Origin: an uncultured Bacteroidales bacterium
Lineage (GTDB): Bacteria; Bacteroidota; Bacteroidia; Bacteroidales; UBA932
Assembly: GCA_947630665.1 (NCBI GenBank)
Contig: CANRID010000003.1
Coordinates: 1-64,000, forward strand
Direction: 5' to 3'
Length of the DNA stretch: 64,000 bases
Shown here piece by piece: positions 1 to 7,996 of this stretch (its first letter is position 1; each line of letters opens with the position of its first letter). The translations under genes were made by a program, and so were the position numbers. The notes under the pieces are model-generated. The model was not told the origin of the DNA and searched no databases. It saw only the letters and a program-made list of their open reading frames with translations.

Positions 1-2
1 TT

Positions 3-311
3 TATAAATTTGAATACGGCAGTCTGTATGATTCTAATTTTGGCAGATGCATCACTGCCGTAAAAATGAACGACAAGGAAATTTGTTGTTTGGTAAAATA
101 CGGCAGGCCCAGGTCTGATGATTTCGACAATGACCGATATTCATTTGTCACTATAAATAGAAATTCAGGAAAAATGCGGGAACGTTTTTTACCGGTTGTC
201 GATTCGGGCAGAAAATGTTTGGGATATGGTATTATGAATGAGCACAACAAATTCAATCCATTTATATTCATAAAAGAAGGAAAAGATCACAAGATACTCA
301 AATTACACTGA
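3..311 (+). CDS. C-terminal part of an unidentified protein (5' end outside window)
   Basis: The frame is open from the first bases of the window to TGA at 309-311, so about 102 residues of a longer protein are visible; the ATG at 66 is probably internal. The stretch is rich in beta-type residues and aromatics (for example YSFVTINRNSG and GYGIMNEHNKFNPFIF). This loosely recalls the last blade of the TolB-like six-bladed propeller lipoproteins (BF3164 type) of Bacteroidetes. That is a guess from style only and no catalytic motif is visible. A hairpin follows the stop within 20 bases, so this is the last gene of its transcript. Confidence 0.5.
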   Translation, partial: YKFEYGSLYDSNFGRCITAVKMNDKEICCLVKYGRPRSDDFDNDRYSFVTINRNSGKMRERFLPVVDSGRKCLGYGIMNEHNKFNPFIFIKEGKDHKILKLH

Positions 312-325
312 GCCTTAATAAAAAA

Positions 326-361
326 GATAACCTGCCTGATTCTCCGAACCGGCAGGTTATC
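326..361 (+). terminator. Hairpin after the truncated first gene
   Basis: An 11-bp perfect stem (326-336 with 351-361) encloses a 14-base loop. On the plus strand no T-run follows; on the minus strand six T's follow the stem (A's at 320-325). It may therefore stop transcription better in the minus direction, although no minus gene is visible nearby. Confidence 0.5.
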
Positions 362-475
362 CCCGACTTAACCTAACTTAAAAAACTATTTCGCATATAT
401 AACAACGCAGGGGATTAAAAGTTCGGAAAAAGGTCTGTTTTTTTTTTGAGAAAAATTTAAAAAAAGATACTGATA

Positions 476-507
476 TTTGGATAACTGGACAATAATCATT
501 ACTTTCG
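476..507 (+). promoter_or_regulatory. rpsA promoter (Bacteroidetes -33/-7)
   Basis: TTTG at 476-479 is followed after 20 bases by TACTTTCG at 500-507, a one-mismatch fit to TAnnTTTG at the consensus spacing. Transcription would start near 511, leaving a leader of about 90 bases. A run of ten T's lies upstream at 438-447. Confidence 0.65.
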
Positions 508-539
508 CACGCTCGAAGGAAAGAGAGTGTATTTTATAA

Positions 540-554
540 CTCAAATTTTTTGAG
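540..554 (+). promoter_or_regulatory. Small hairpin in the rpsA leader
   Basis: CTCAAA at 540-545 pairs with TTTGAG at 549-554 around a 3-base loop, 48 bases before the rpsA start. It would be inside the leader mRNA. rpsA autoregulation through its leader is known in other bacteria; a role here is only inferred. Confidence 0.3.
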
Positions 555-602
555 ACTACAAATAATGTTAAACCGCTTATTGTTTATTCAGTAAAAAACA
601 AA

Positions 603-2516
603 ATGAGTAAAGAAAAAAAAGAAATGTTAGACGCGGAGGAGCCAGTGATCGCTCCGGCACGTAAAGAGGATGAAACGCTCGAAGCTTTTCAGGAAGAACC
701 TGCAACGGTAGTGGATACTACCAAAAAACGTAAAAGCAATGCTTCCGTACCTGTCGATGAATTCGATTGGGATGCATTTGAAAAAGAAGCCGACTACGGC
801 GTTTCCAAAGATGAAGTGGAGAACCTGTACAGCCAGACCCTTTCCACCATTATAGAGAACGAAGTAGTGGAAGGCACCGTAGTAGCCCTTACCAAAAGGG
901 AAGTGCTGGTAAATATCGGTTATAAAAGCGAAGGCGTTATTTCCATAAACGAGTTCCGCTACAATCCGGAACTTGCCGTAGGCGATAAGGTGGAAGTATA
1001 TGTGGAGAATGCGGAAGATAAGAAAGGCCAGTTGGTTCTTTCCCATAAGAAAGCGCGTTCACTCCGTTCTTGGGACAGGGTAAACGAAGCCTTCGACAAA
1101 GACGAGATCGTCAAGGGTTATATCAAGTGCCGTACCAAAGGCGGTATGATCGTGGACGTATTCGGAATCGAAGCGTTCTTGCCGGGTTCCCAGATCGATG
1201 TAAAGCCTATCCGCGATTACGATATATTTGTCAATAAAACCATGGAATTCAAGATCGTGAAAATCAATCACGAATTCCGTAATGTGGTGGTTTCGCATAA
1301 GGCTCTGATCGAGGCCGAACTGGAAGCCCAGAAAGCCGATATTATCGGGAAACTGGAAAAAGGCCAGATTCTGGAGGGTACCGTTAAGAACATCACTTCC
1401 TACGGCGTATTCATCGACTTAGGCGGCGTAGATGGTCTGATCCATATCACGGATCTGTCGTGGGGCCGTATCAATCATCCGGAAGAGGTGGTTCAATTGG
1501 ATCAGAAAATCAATGTGGTAATTCTCGATTTCGATGATACTAAAAAACGGATTGCATTGGGTCTGAAACAATTGAGTCCGCATCCTTGGGACGCGCTGGA
1601 TCCGAATCTTAAGGTGGGCGACAAAGTGAAAGGCAAAGTGGTAGTATTGGCTGATTATGGAGCGTTCATCGAAATTCAACCGGGCGTGGAAGGTCTGATC
1701 CATGTATCCGAAATGTCCTGGTCTTCCCACTTGAGAAGCGCACAGGATTTCCTGAAAGTGGATGACGAAGTGGAAGCCTGCATTCTGACTCTCGACAGAG
1801 AAGAAAGAAAAATGTCTTTGGGCATCAAACAGCTCAAACCGGATCCATGGGCGACTATTACCGATAAATATCCGGTAGGTTCCAAACATACCGCTATCGT
1901 CAGGAATTTCACTAATTTCGGCGTATTCGTAGAGCTGGAAGAGGGTGTCGATGGATTGGTGCATATCAGCGATCTTTCCTGGACCAAGAAAGTGAAACAT
2001 CCTTCCGAATTTACCGCTATCGGCGAACCGTTAGAAGTAGTGGTGCTGGAAATCGACCAGGAGAACCGTCGTCTGAGTCTGGGCCACAAACAACTCGAAG
2101 AGAATCCTTGGGATGTATTCGAAACGGTGTTTACGGTAGGTTCCGTGCATGAAGGTACCGTTATCTCCTTCAATGAAAAAGGCGCTACCGTTGCATTGGA
2201 ATACGGTATAGAGGGTTTCGCTCCTTCCAAAGCATTGGTAAAAGAGGACGGAACCACTGCGAAAGCCGAAGAGAAACTCGATTTCAAAGTGATCGAATTC
2301 AACAAATCCAACAAGAAGATCATTCTTTCCCATACCCGGATCGCAGATGATCAGAGGAGGGCGGATTCGGCCAAGGAAAGATCCGAGAAAGCCGCAGAAC
2401 AGGATTCTACCCAGAAGGCGGTAAAAAAGATTAAAGCTAACATTGAAAAGACCACTTTAGGCGATATCAGCGAACTGGCTGCCTTGAAAAGCGAGATGGA
2501 AAAATCGGCTCAATAA
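603..2516 (+). CDS. rpsA: 30S ribosomal protein S1
   Basis: 637 residues with six S1 (OB-fold) RNA-binding repeats at about 87-155, 170-237, 255-325, 340-412, 427-499 and 514-582. Repeats 3 to 5 carry the classic pattern YGVFIDLGGVDGLIHITDLSW and close variants. An acidic N-terminal extension of about 85 residues precedes the repeats and a charged, Lys/Glu-rich tail follows; both are usual in Bacteroidetes S1. The protein docks mRNA on the 30S subunit. It is the first gene of a probable rpsA-rnz-ctp transcript, with its own promoter at 476-507. Confidence 0.95.
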   Translation: MSKEKKEMLDAEEPVIAPARKEDETLEAFQEEPATVVDTTKKRKSNASVPVDEFDWDAFEKEADYGVSKDEVENLYSQTLSTIIENEVVEGTVVALTKREVLVNIGYKSEGVISINEFRYNPELAVGDKVEVYVENAEDKKGQLVLSHKKARSLRSWDRVNEAFDKDEIVKGYIKCRTKGGMIVDVFGIEAFLPGSQIDVKPIRDYDIFVNKTMEFKIVKINHEFRNVVVSHKALIEAELEAQKADIIGKLEKGQILEGTVKNITSYGVFIDLGGVDGLIHITDLSWGRINHPEEVVQLDQKINVVILDFDDTKKRIALGLKQLSPHPWDALDPNLKVGDKVKGKVVVLADYGAFIEIQPGVEGLIHVSEMSWSSHLRSAQDFLKVDDEVEACILTLDREERKMSLGIKQLKPDPWATITDKYPVGSKHTAIVRNFTNFGVFVELEEGVDGLVHISDLSWTKKVKHPSEFTAIGEPLEVVVLEIDQENRRLSLGHKQLEENPWDVFETVFTVGSVHEGTVISFNEKGATVALEYGIEGFAPSKALVKEDGTTAKAEEKLDFKVIEFNKSNKKIILSHTRIADDQRRADSAKERSEKAAEQDSTQKAVKKIKANIEKTTLGDISELAALKSEMEKSAQ

Positions 2517-2537
2517 TCGGCAATCAATAATCGGCAA
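2511..2537 (+). repeat. 14-bp tandem duplication between rpsA and rnz
   Basis: CAATAATCGGCAA occurs at 2511-2523 and again at 2525-2537, a period of 14. The first copy contains the rpsA stop codon (2514-2516) and the second ends at the base before the rnz ATG. The whole spacer is thus a short tandem duplication. Confidence 0.8.
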
Positions 2538-3569
2538 ATGGAATTTTCTTTGACGACATTGGGGACGGCTTCGGCCCTCCCCACTGCTAACAGATACCCA
2601 AGCGCTCATATCCTCACGGTTCATGAGCGCTTGTTTTTAATCGATTGCGGAGAGGGTACCCAGATGCAGTTGAGAAAGTACGGCGTGCCTTTCCATAAGA
2701 TCGATCATATTTTTATTTCCCATTTGCATGGGGATCATATATTCGGCATTTTCGGGCTATTATCTACGTTTTCCATGGCAGGACGTTCCTCTGCGCTGCA
2801 TATTTATGCTCCCGAGGACTTTTCCCGCGTGCTGGAGTTTTTTTTATCCCGGTTCGGCGAAGGCATAAAATACGAAATCGTACATCATCCAGTTTGCACC
2901 GAATCTCCTGTTCTTATATATGAGGGAAAGTCGGTGGAAGTATATGCGTTTCCGCTGAGGCACCGCGGAGAGACTTACGGGTTCCTGTTTAAAGAAAAAA
3001 CTCCGCAGAAAAATGTCCATAAATACCTGATCGGGCCATATAAGCTGACATTATTCGAAATTGCACGTCTGAAAGAAGGAAATGCCATTTTGAGAACAGT
3101 CAGCCGGAAAGACGATTCCGTGGTGGAAAGCCGTGCGGTGGCGACCGGTGATATTGAAGACCGGCACGGGGAGACGGATGGAACGGACGACTATTATTAT
3201 CAGTTGCTTGCAGCCGAGGATTTTACTTATCTGCCGTATCTTCCCCGCCGGTTCGCCTATTGTTCCGATACCGCTCCTTTCGATAAACTGGCCGGATGGA
3301 TAAAGGGAACGGATCTGCTTTATCACGAAGCTACCTACGACAGCCGTCTGAAAGATCTGGCGGTAACCACCTGCCATTCTACGGCGGCGGAGGCCGCCGA
3401 ATGTGCCAAGGAGGCCGGAGCGGCACAATTGGTAATCGGTCATTATTCCTCCCGTTATAAAGATCCGGCTCCCCTTCTGGCGGAAGCTAAGGAGATATTT
3501 CCCTGCACTTTCCTGGCGAAGGAAGGCACAAAATTTGAAGTCCCCCTGAAAAGCTTTAAAAAGAAATAG
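2538..3569 (+). CDS. rnz: Ribonuclease Z
   Basis: 343-residue metallo-beta-lactamase-fold endonuclease that cuts the 3' trailer from tRNA precursors. The zinc motif HLHGDH is at residues 62-67, preceded by the FLIDCGEGTQMQL segment typical of RNase Z. The later HEATYDSRL and HSTAAEAAE elements and a GHYSSRY segment complete the metal site. The length is somewhat above the usual 305-310 residues because of a variable insert around residues 180-220. The start lies 21 bases after rpsA. Confidence 0.93.
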   Translation: MEFSLTTLGTASALPTANRYPSAHILTVHERLFLIDCGEGTQMQLRKYGVPFHKIDHIFISHLHGDHIFGIFGLLSTFSMAGRSSALHIYAPEDFSRVLEFFLSRFGEGIKYEIVHHPVCTESPVLIYEGKSVEVYAFPLRHRGETYGFLFKEKTPQKNVHKYLIGPYKLTLFEIARLKEGNAILRTVSRKDDSVVESRAVATGDIEDRHGETDGTDDYYYQLLAAEDFTYLPYLPRRFAYCSDTAPFDKLAGWIKGTDLLYHEATYDSRLKDLAVTTCHSTAAEAAECAKEAGAAQLVIGHYSSRYKDPAPLLAEAKEIFPCTFLAKEGTKFEVPLKSFKKK

Positions 3570-3572
3570 ATT

Positions 3573-5210
3573 ATGGACAGGATTTTTAATAAATATAAGG
3601 CCCTTTTTTATCTGCTGTCCGTTCTGTCGGTAATGTGGATTCCTTCGGGGGCCGGAGCGCAGGGGGTGTCTGTGCCGCAAAGATTCATTGAAGAAAGGGG
3701 GCTGAAGGATGTTTCGCCTTATGTTACGAAGATGGGCCAGTTGTTTTATTACCTGAACGGGTATTATATAGATACGGTGAACTTCGATAAAGAGACCGAT
3801 CAGGCCATCGTGAGTATGATCCGCGCTCTCGATCCCCATTCGGCTTATATAACCGCCAAAGATGTGAAGGCCATGAACGAGCCTTTGGAGGGGAATTTCG
3901 ACGGCATAGGGATAGAATTCGCTATTATTAACGATACGCTTACGGTTCAGAATACGGTTTCGGGAGGCCCTTCCGAAAAGGCGGGGATGAGGGCCGGAGA
4001 TAAGATCAACCGGGTGGATGGAAAAGTCATATCCGGAACGGGGCTTGCCATTCCGGACGTTCATAAATATCTGCGCGGACCTAAAGGCACCAAAGTGAAT
4101 CTGGGCATTGTCCGCAAAGGCTCCGCAGGCGAACTGGATTTTGTAGTAGTACGCGATAAAATTCCCCTGAACAGCGTGGATGCCGCCTACGAAGCCGCTC
4201 CCGGCATATTGTATCTGCGGCTGAGCCGGTTTGCGGCGACTTCCTATCGGGAGATAATGGAGAAGGTAGGGCAGATGGGCAGAAAGCCGGAAGGCATTAT
4301 TCTGGATTTGAGGGGCAATTCCGGCGGGTATTTGATGGCCGCCTTGCAGATCGCCAATGAATTTTTAGACAAGGGGGAGCTGATTTTATATACGGAAGGC
4401 CGGACAGTCAGCCGGAATGATGAATATGCCAACGGGTACGGAAGACTGAAAAACGTACCGGTGGCGGTTCTGATCGATGAAAATTCCGCTTCCGCCAGTG
4501 AAATCGTGTCGGGTGCCATTCAGGATTGGGATCGCGGAACGATTATCGGACGGCGGTCCTTCGGCAAAGGATTGGTACAGCAACAATTGCCGCTGGCCGA
4601 CGGATCGTTGCTGAGATTGACCATAGCCCGTTACCATACTCCGAGCGGCCGGGTGATACAGTCGCCGTACGAACAGGGAAAAACGGAAGAGTATTACAGG
4701 CAATTATACGAGCGGTTCGTACGCGGGGAGCAATTCAGCAAGGACAGTATTCATTTTCCGGACTCTCTCAAATATAAGACCTTGCGTAAAGGCCGCACCG
4801 TATATGGCGGCGGAGGAATTATGCCGGATATCTTTATGCCGCAGGATACCTCGTTTTACACTGCATTTTACGGAGATGTAGTCCGGAAGAGCCTTTTGGT
4901 GGATTTCGTGAACGAATATACGGATAATCACCGGCAGCGGTTATCGTCAGAGTATAAAACCCCGGAGGAATTCGGGACGTCGTTTGAGGTCGGCGATGCT
5001 TTGTTCGACCAATTTATAGCTTATTGCAAGACTAAGGGAACGGTGCCGGCCGAGGGGCAGTTAGAGGTTTCCGGCCCGGAGTTGAAAAAGTATCTGAAAG
5101 GACTGATCCTGAGGAATCTGTTCGATTTCAACTCATATATCAGATATATTAATTCCGATGATCCGGAAATCCGGGAAGCGCTGAGAGTATTAAAGGAGAG
5201 TAAAAGCTGA
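3573..5210 (+). CDS. S41 C-terminal processing peptidase with PDZ domain
   Basis: 545 residues. An N-terminal hydrophobic segment ending in an AGAQ-type cleavage site (about residue 30) exports the protein. A PDZ domain spans about 105-190, with the loop GGPSEKAGMRAGDKI. The S41 catalytic domain follows, with the serine in the SASASE block (305-310) and the lysine at 332 in FGKG. Such proteases (CtpA/Prc family) trim or degrade periplasmic proteins, often cell-wall hydrolases. It starts 3 bases after rnz, and its stop codon abuts the stop of mltG on the other strand, which puts a wall-hydrolase regulator beside wall hydrolases. Confidence 0.9.
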   Translation: MDRIFNKYKALFYLLSVLSVMWIPSGAGAQGVSVPQRFIEERGLKDVSPYVTKMGQLFYYLNGYYIDTVNFDKETDQAIVSMIRALDPHSAYITAKDVKAMNEPLEGNFDGIGIEFAIINDTLTVQNTVSGGPSEKAGMRAGDKINRVDGKVISGTGLAIPDVHKYLRGPKGTKVNLGIVRKGSAGELDFVVVRDKIPLNSVDAAYEAAPGILYLRLSRFAATSYREIMEKVGQMGRKPEGIILDLRGNSGGYLMAALQIANEFLDKGELILYTEGRTVSRNDEYANGYGRLKNVPVAVLIDENSASASEIVSGAIQDWDRGTIIGRRSFGKGLVQQQLPLADGSLLRLTIARYHTPSGRVIQSPYEQGKTEEYYRQLYERFVRGEQFSKDSIHFPDSLKYKTLRKGRTVYGGGGIMPDIFMPQDTSFYTAFYGDVVRKSLLVDFVNEYTDNHRQRLSSEYKTPEEFGTSFEVGDALFDQFIAYCKTKGTVPAEGQLEVSGPELKKYLKGLILRNLFDFNSYIRYINSDDPEIREALRVLKESKS

Positions 5211-6236
5211 CTATAACCGGCTGATAGCCCGTTGATAGGCTTTGGCGTTCTTGTTGTGGTCTGTCAGATTCGTGGCGAATTTGTGGGTTCCGTCCAGTTT
5301 TTCGCTGGCGCAGAAATACAGATAATTATGCTCCCGGTAATTCAGGACGGCATCCAAGCTGTTTATATCCGGAATGGTGATGGGGCCCGGAGGCAATCCA
5401 GGATATTTGTAAGTATTGTAGGGTGATTCCACCTCCAGGTGCTTGAAAAGGATGCGCCGGATGGAAGGATCTCCCAAGGCGAATTTGATTGTCGGGTCGG
5501 CATCCAGTTTCATCCCTTTTTTCAGCCGGTTGATATAGACGCCGGCGATATCCGGTCTTTCGGGTTTATAATTGCTCTCTTCGCAGACGATGGAGGCCAA
5601 AGTCGAGACTTCCTCCCGGGTAAGACCGAGGGCCTGTGCCTTCGCCGTCCTTTCTTCCGTCCAGAAGCGGTCGTTCTCTTTTTTCATCCGTTGGGTAAAT
5701 TGGGCCGGAGTGATCGTCCAATAAACTTCATAAGTATTGGGAATGAATAAAGAGAGAAAAGTCTGCCTGTCGAGACCGTATTCCCGCCACGTAAGAGAGT
5801 CATTGAAATGTGCCAGAAAGTCCAGCGAATCCGCCGCTAATTTTTTACCCAGGATTCCCGCTAACCGTTCGAGAGTGCGGATATTTCCCGACAGAGTCAG
5901 TCTCATAGGCGTTTGCCATCCGTTCCGGAGCATGCGTACCAGCTCTTTATTGTTCATCCCGGCTTCGAGGCGGTATCTTCCCGGTTGGCAGGAGGTGTCT
6001 AAACCTTCTTTCCGGGCGATCTTAGCGAAGGAGGCGGTATCTTTTAATTTGGTCCCGATAGAATCCAGCAGATCCCGGTAAGTCCCTCCCGGGTAAATAT
6101 ACAGAACGGCCGGAGCGGCGGCATTTTTTTTATAGTAGTCATAAAACCGGGGAACGGAACCGGCCAGTATCACTGCGGCTGTCAGTGTGGCCCATTTAAT
6201 ACTCCGGAGCAGCAGGCTTTTATGGCGTTTTTCCAT
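5211..6236 (-). CDS. mltG: Endolytic murein transglycosylase MltG
   Basis: 341 residues, YceG/MltG family. A membrane anchor lies at about residues 13-30, then a LysM-like segment and the lytic domain. The catalytic region holds VCEESNY and PDIAGVYINRLKKGM, followed by the YNTYKYPGLPPGPI signature. MltG cleaves nascent glycan strands to end their elongation. It is translated just downstream of the GH73 gene (1-base spacing), so the two form an operon. It converges on the S41 protease gene with no intergenic base. Confidence 0.93.
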   Translation of the reverse strand: MEKRHKSLLLRSIKWATLTAAVILAGSVPRFYDYYKKNAAAPAVLYIYPGGTYRDLLDSIGTKLKDTASFAKIARKEGLDTSCQPGRYRLEAGMNNKELVRMLRNGWQTPMRLTLSGNIRTLERLAGILGKKLAADSLDFLAHFNDSLTWREYGLDRQTFLSLFIPNTYEVYWTITPAQFTQRMKKENDRFWTEERTAKAQALGLTREEVSTLASIVCEESNYKPERPDIAGVYINRLKKGMKLDADPTIKFALGDPSIRRILFKHLEVESPYNTYKYPGLPPGPITIPDINSLDAVLNYREHNYLYFCASEKLDGTHKFATNLTDHNKNAKAYQRAISRL

Positions 6237-6237
6237 G

Positions 6238-7305
6238 TTATTTTTTCTTTTTCGTAATATACACGATTGTGCCGGGCTGCAACGGGATTTCTTTAACTAA
6301 TCCGTTGAATTTCAGTATTTCCCTTTTGAACAGGTTATACTCTTTAGCCAGCTGCCGGTACGTGTCTCCTTCGCTGGAGAGGATATATGCCCTTCCGGAT
6401 CGGTCCGTAAATATTTCCCGGGATAATGAACAATTATACAGCGAGCTGTTTTTCAGAGGTGTCCCTTCATGTGCGGTCTGGCTCCCGGCGGCGGTTCCCG
6501 TTTTCTCCGGTGCATTTCCTCCAGTCGGAGATGGTACCGGATTCACGGTCTTGTTTTCTGTACCGGCCGGGGTCTGCGTCTTTTCAGCCGGCAGAATCGG
6601 TTCTTCGGGCGTGTCGTACACCGGATTGGCGGTATAAACACCTGTGGGCAGGGTATTGCGGGCTGTTTTTCTCTGGGCTTTTTCCATGGCCCTGCGGGCC
6701 CGCTTGTTCTCTTTTTCTATCCGCCGCTCCTGACGGGCTTTCTTTTTGGCTTCCCGGATAGCAGCCCGGGAGTTTTTCTGTGTATTTTGCGAGGTATCGT
6801 AATCGTATTTATATAACTGATTCTTTTCGATGATTTCTATCAGCATGGTCGCATATCGGGGAGCGGTGGCGTACCCGCAGGCTTTCAGTCCGTGTGCCCA
6901 TGCCCGGTAATCGGTCGGCTTGAGATCGAACAGGGACTGATATCGTTTGCCCGTCCGGAGAAAATCCGAATGGTCCCGGAACGAATCTTCCACGCTGTCG
7001 TATTTGCGGAAGCATTCTCCTTTTTCGTCATCGGTCCTGCGGATCGTTTTGCCTTTCCAGTTATGACATTTGATTCCGAAATGATTATTTCCCCGTACGG
7101 CCAGCCGGGAGTTTCCGTTGCCCGACTCCAGACATGCCTGAGCCAGGATGATACTTGCGGGAATCCCGTACGCTTTCATCTGGCGGATGGCGAGATCCTT
7201 ATATTTTTCGATATATTCTTTCCGGGTCAGATTTTGCGCGTGCAATACGGATCCCGTTAAAAAAAGGGAAATCAAAAGGAAGGTTTTAGCGGATTTGAAA
7301 ATCAT
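6238..7305 (-). CDS. GH73 N-acetylglucosaminidase with LysM domain
   Basis: 355 residues. A signal peptide (about 1-23) precedes a glucosaminidase domain (about 28-165). The catalytic Glu60 is in LAQACLESGNG, followed by the NNHFGIKCH motif of the FlgJ/GH73 family. A basic Ala/Arg/Lys-rich linker (about 180-215) and a Pro/Thr-rich linker lead to a single LysM at about 305-353, which should hold the enzyme on peptidoglycan. The activity is cleavage of the GlcNAc-MurNAc bond. It shares a transcript with mltG. Confidence 0.9.
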   Translation of the reverse strand: MIFKSAKTFLLISLFLTGSVLHAQNLTRKEYIEKYKDLAIRQMKAYGIPASIILAQACLESGNGNSRLAVRGNNHFGIKCHNWKGKTIRRTDDEKGECFRKYDSVEDSFRDHSDFLRTGKRYQSLFDLKPTDYRAWAHGLKACGYATAPRYATMLIEIIEKNQLYKYDYDTSQNTQKNSRAAIREAKKKARQERRIEKENKRARRAMEKAQRKTARNTLPTGVYTANPVYDTPEEPILPAEKTQTPAGTENKTVNPVPSPTGGNAPEKTGTAAGSQTAHEGTPLKNSSLYNCSLSREIFTDRSGRAYILSSEGDTYRQLAKEYNLFKREILKFNGLVKEIPLQPGTIVYITKKKK

Positions 7306-7324
7306 TTTTTAGCGGTTAATGATG

Positions 7325-7332
7325 CAAAAGTA
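7325..7332 (-). promoter_or_regulatory. -7 box for the GH73-mltG operon
   Basis: On the minus strand the sequence reads TACTTTTG, a full match to TAnnTTTG, 20 bases upstream of the GH73 start. No convincing -33 TTTG is visible. It is back to back with the cdd -7 box, one base apart. Confidence 0.5.
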
Positions 7333-7333
7333 C

Positions 7334-7341
7334 TAAATTTG
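7334..7341 (+). promoter_or_regulatory. -7 box for cdd
   Basis: TAAATTTG matches TAnnTTTG and lies 20 bases before the cdd ATG. The -33 element is weak. Together with the box at 7325-7332 it forms the palindromic frame CAAAnnTAnTAnnTTTG. Confidence 0.5.
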
Positions 7342-7361
7342 TGTAAACTTAATGAGAATAT

Positions 7362-7844
7362 ATGCAAGAGAAAACGATTAATATCCGTTACAAAGAATAC
7401 GAATCCGTCTTAGAACTCGGGCAATCGGACCGTCTGTTGTTGGAAAAGGCCATCCGGGCGGCTTCCGGGGCTTATGCACCGTATTCCCATTTCAACGTAG
7501 GGGCGGCGGTACGGTTGGAAAACGGCGAGATCTTTACCTCGGCCAATCAGGAAAACGCAGCATTCCCTTCCGGATTGTGTGCGGAACGGTCGGCTCTTTT
7601 CTATGCCCAGTCCCAATATCCCGACATCCCTGTCGCGGCATTGGCCGTGGCGGCGGTAACGGACGGAAAAGTGACGCCGGAACCTACGTATCCTTGCGGA
7701 GCTTGCCGGCAGGTGTTGCAAGAATCGCAGGAGAGAGGAAACAAGCCGATACGGGTAATCATAGGAAGCGCGGGCCGGATTATCGTAACGGAATCCGTGG
7801 CGGATCTTCTGCCGTTTGCATTCGACAATCTGCCCCGGCAATAA
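7362..7844 (+). CDS. cdd: Cytidine deaminase
   Basis: 160 residues, homotetrameric-type cytidine deaminase of pyrimidine salvage (cytidine to uridine). The zinc site is Cys73, Cys112 and Cys115 with the proton shuttle Glu75, seen in GLCAERSALF and PCGACRQVL. The substrate-loop motif FNVGAAV is at 44-50. The gene stands alone, divergent from GH73 and followed by the SRP RNA promoter. Confidence 0.95.
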   Translation: MQEKTINIRYKEYESVLELGQSDRLLLEKAIRAASGAYAPYSHFNVGAAVRLENGEIFTSANQENAAFPSGLCAERSALFYAQSQYPDIPVAALAVAAVTDGKVTPEPTYPCGACRQVLQESQERGNKPIRVIIGSAGRIIVTESVADLLPFAFDNLPRQ

Positions 7845-7870
7845 ATATTTTTTAATTATAAAAAATTTTC

Positions 7871-7878
7871 TACCTTTG
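7871..7878 (+). promoter_or_regulatory. -7 box of the SRP RNA promoter
   Basis: TACCTTTG is a perfect TAnnTTTG match and ends 4 bases before the first base of the SRP RNA closing stem, the expected distance to a start site. The -33 region is only T-rich. Confidence 0.65.
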
Positions 7879-7881
7879 CCG

Positions 7882-7984
7882 CGGGTAAGTCATATACGAC
7901 CAGCTCCTGCAGAACTCCCCCAGGACCGGAAGGTAGCAAGGGTATGCGGTTGTAGCGGTGCGATATATTCAGCTTACCCTTTTT
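7882..7984 (+). ncRNA. ffs: Bacterial small SRP RNA (4.5S)
   Basis: The core CCCAGGACCGGAAGGTAGCA (7919-7938) is the conserved helix 8 and GGAA loop that binds Ffh. The ends close by GGGTAAG (7883-7889) pairing with CTTACCC (7973-7979), giving a hairpin-shaped RNA of about 100 bases. A T-rich tract (7980-7990) follows the closing stem and serves as terminator. The RNA guides membrane and secreted proteins to the translocon with Ffh. The mnmA start codon is only 7 bases beyond the T tract. Confidence 0.9.
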
Positions 7985-7996
7985 CTTTTTACAGAG

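Noticed and set aside
438..447. Run of ten T's as a phase-variable tract
   Set aside because: It lies upstream of the rpsA promoter, an essential gene, and is not between -33 and -7; nothing supports switching.
3051..4064. Open frame of 337 codons on the minus strand
   Set aside because: It spans the antisense of rnz and the S41 protease gene and shows no domain or plausible start region.
7958..7996. GTG start that would extend mnmA by 13 codons
   Set aside because: The bases belong to the SRP RNA 3' arm and encode no part of MnmA; the family start is at 7997.
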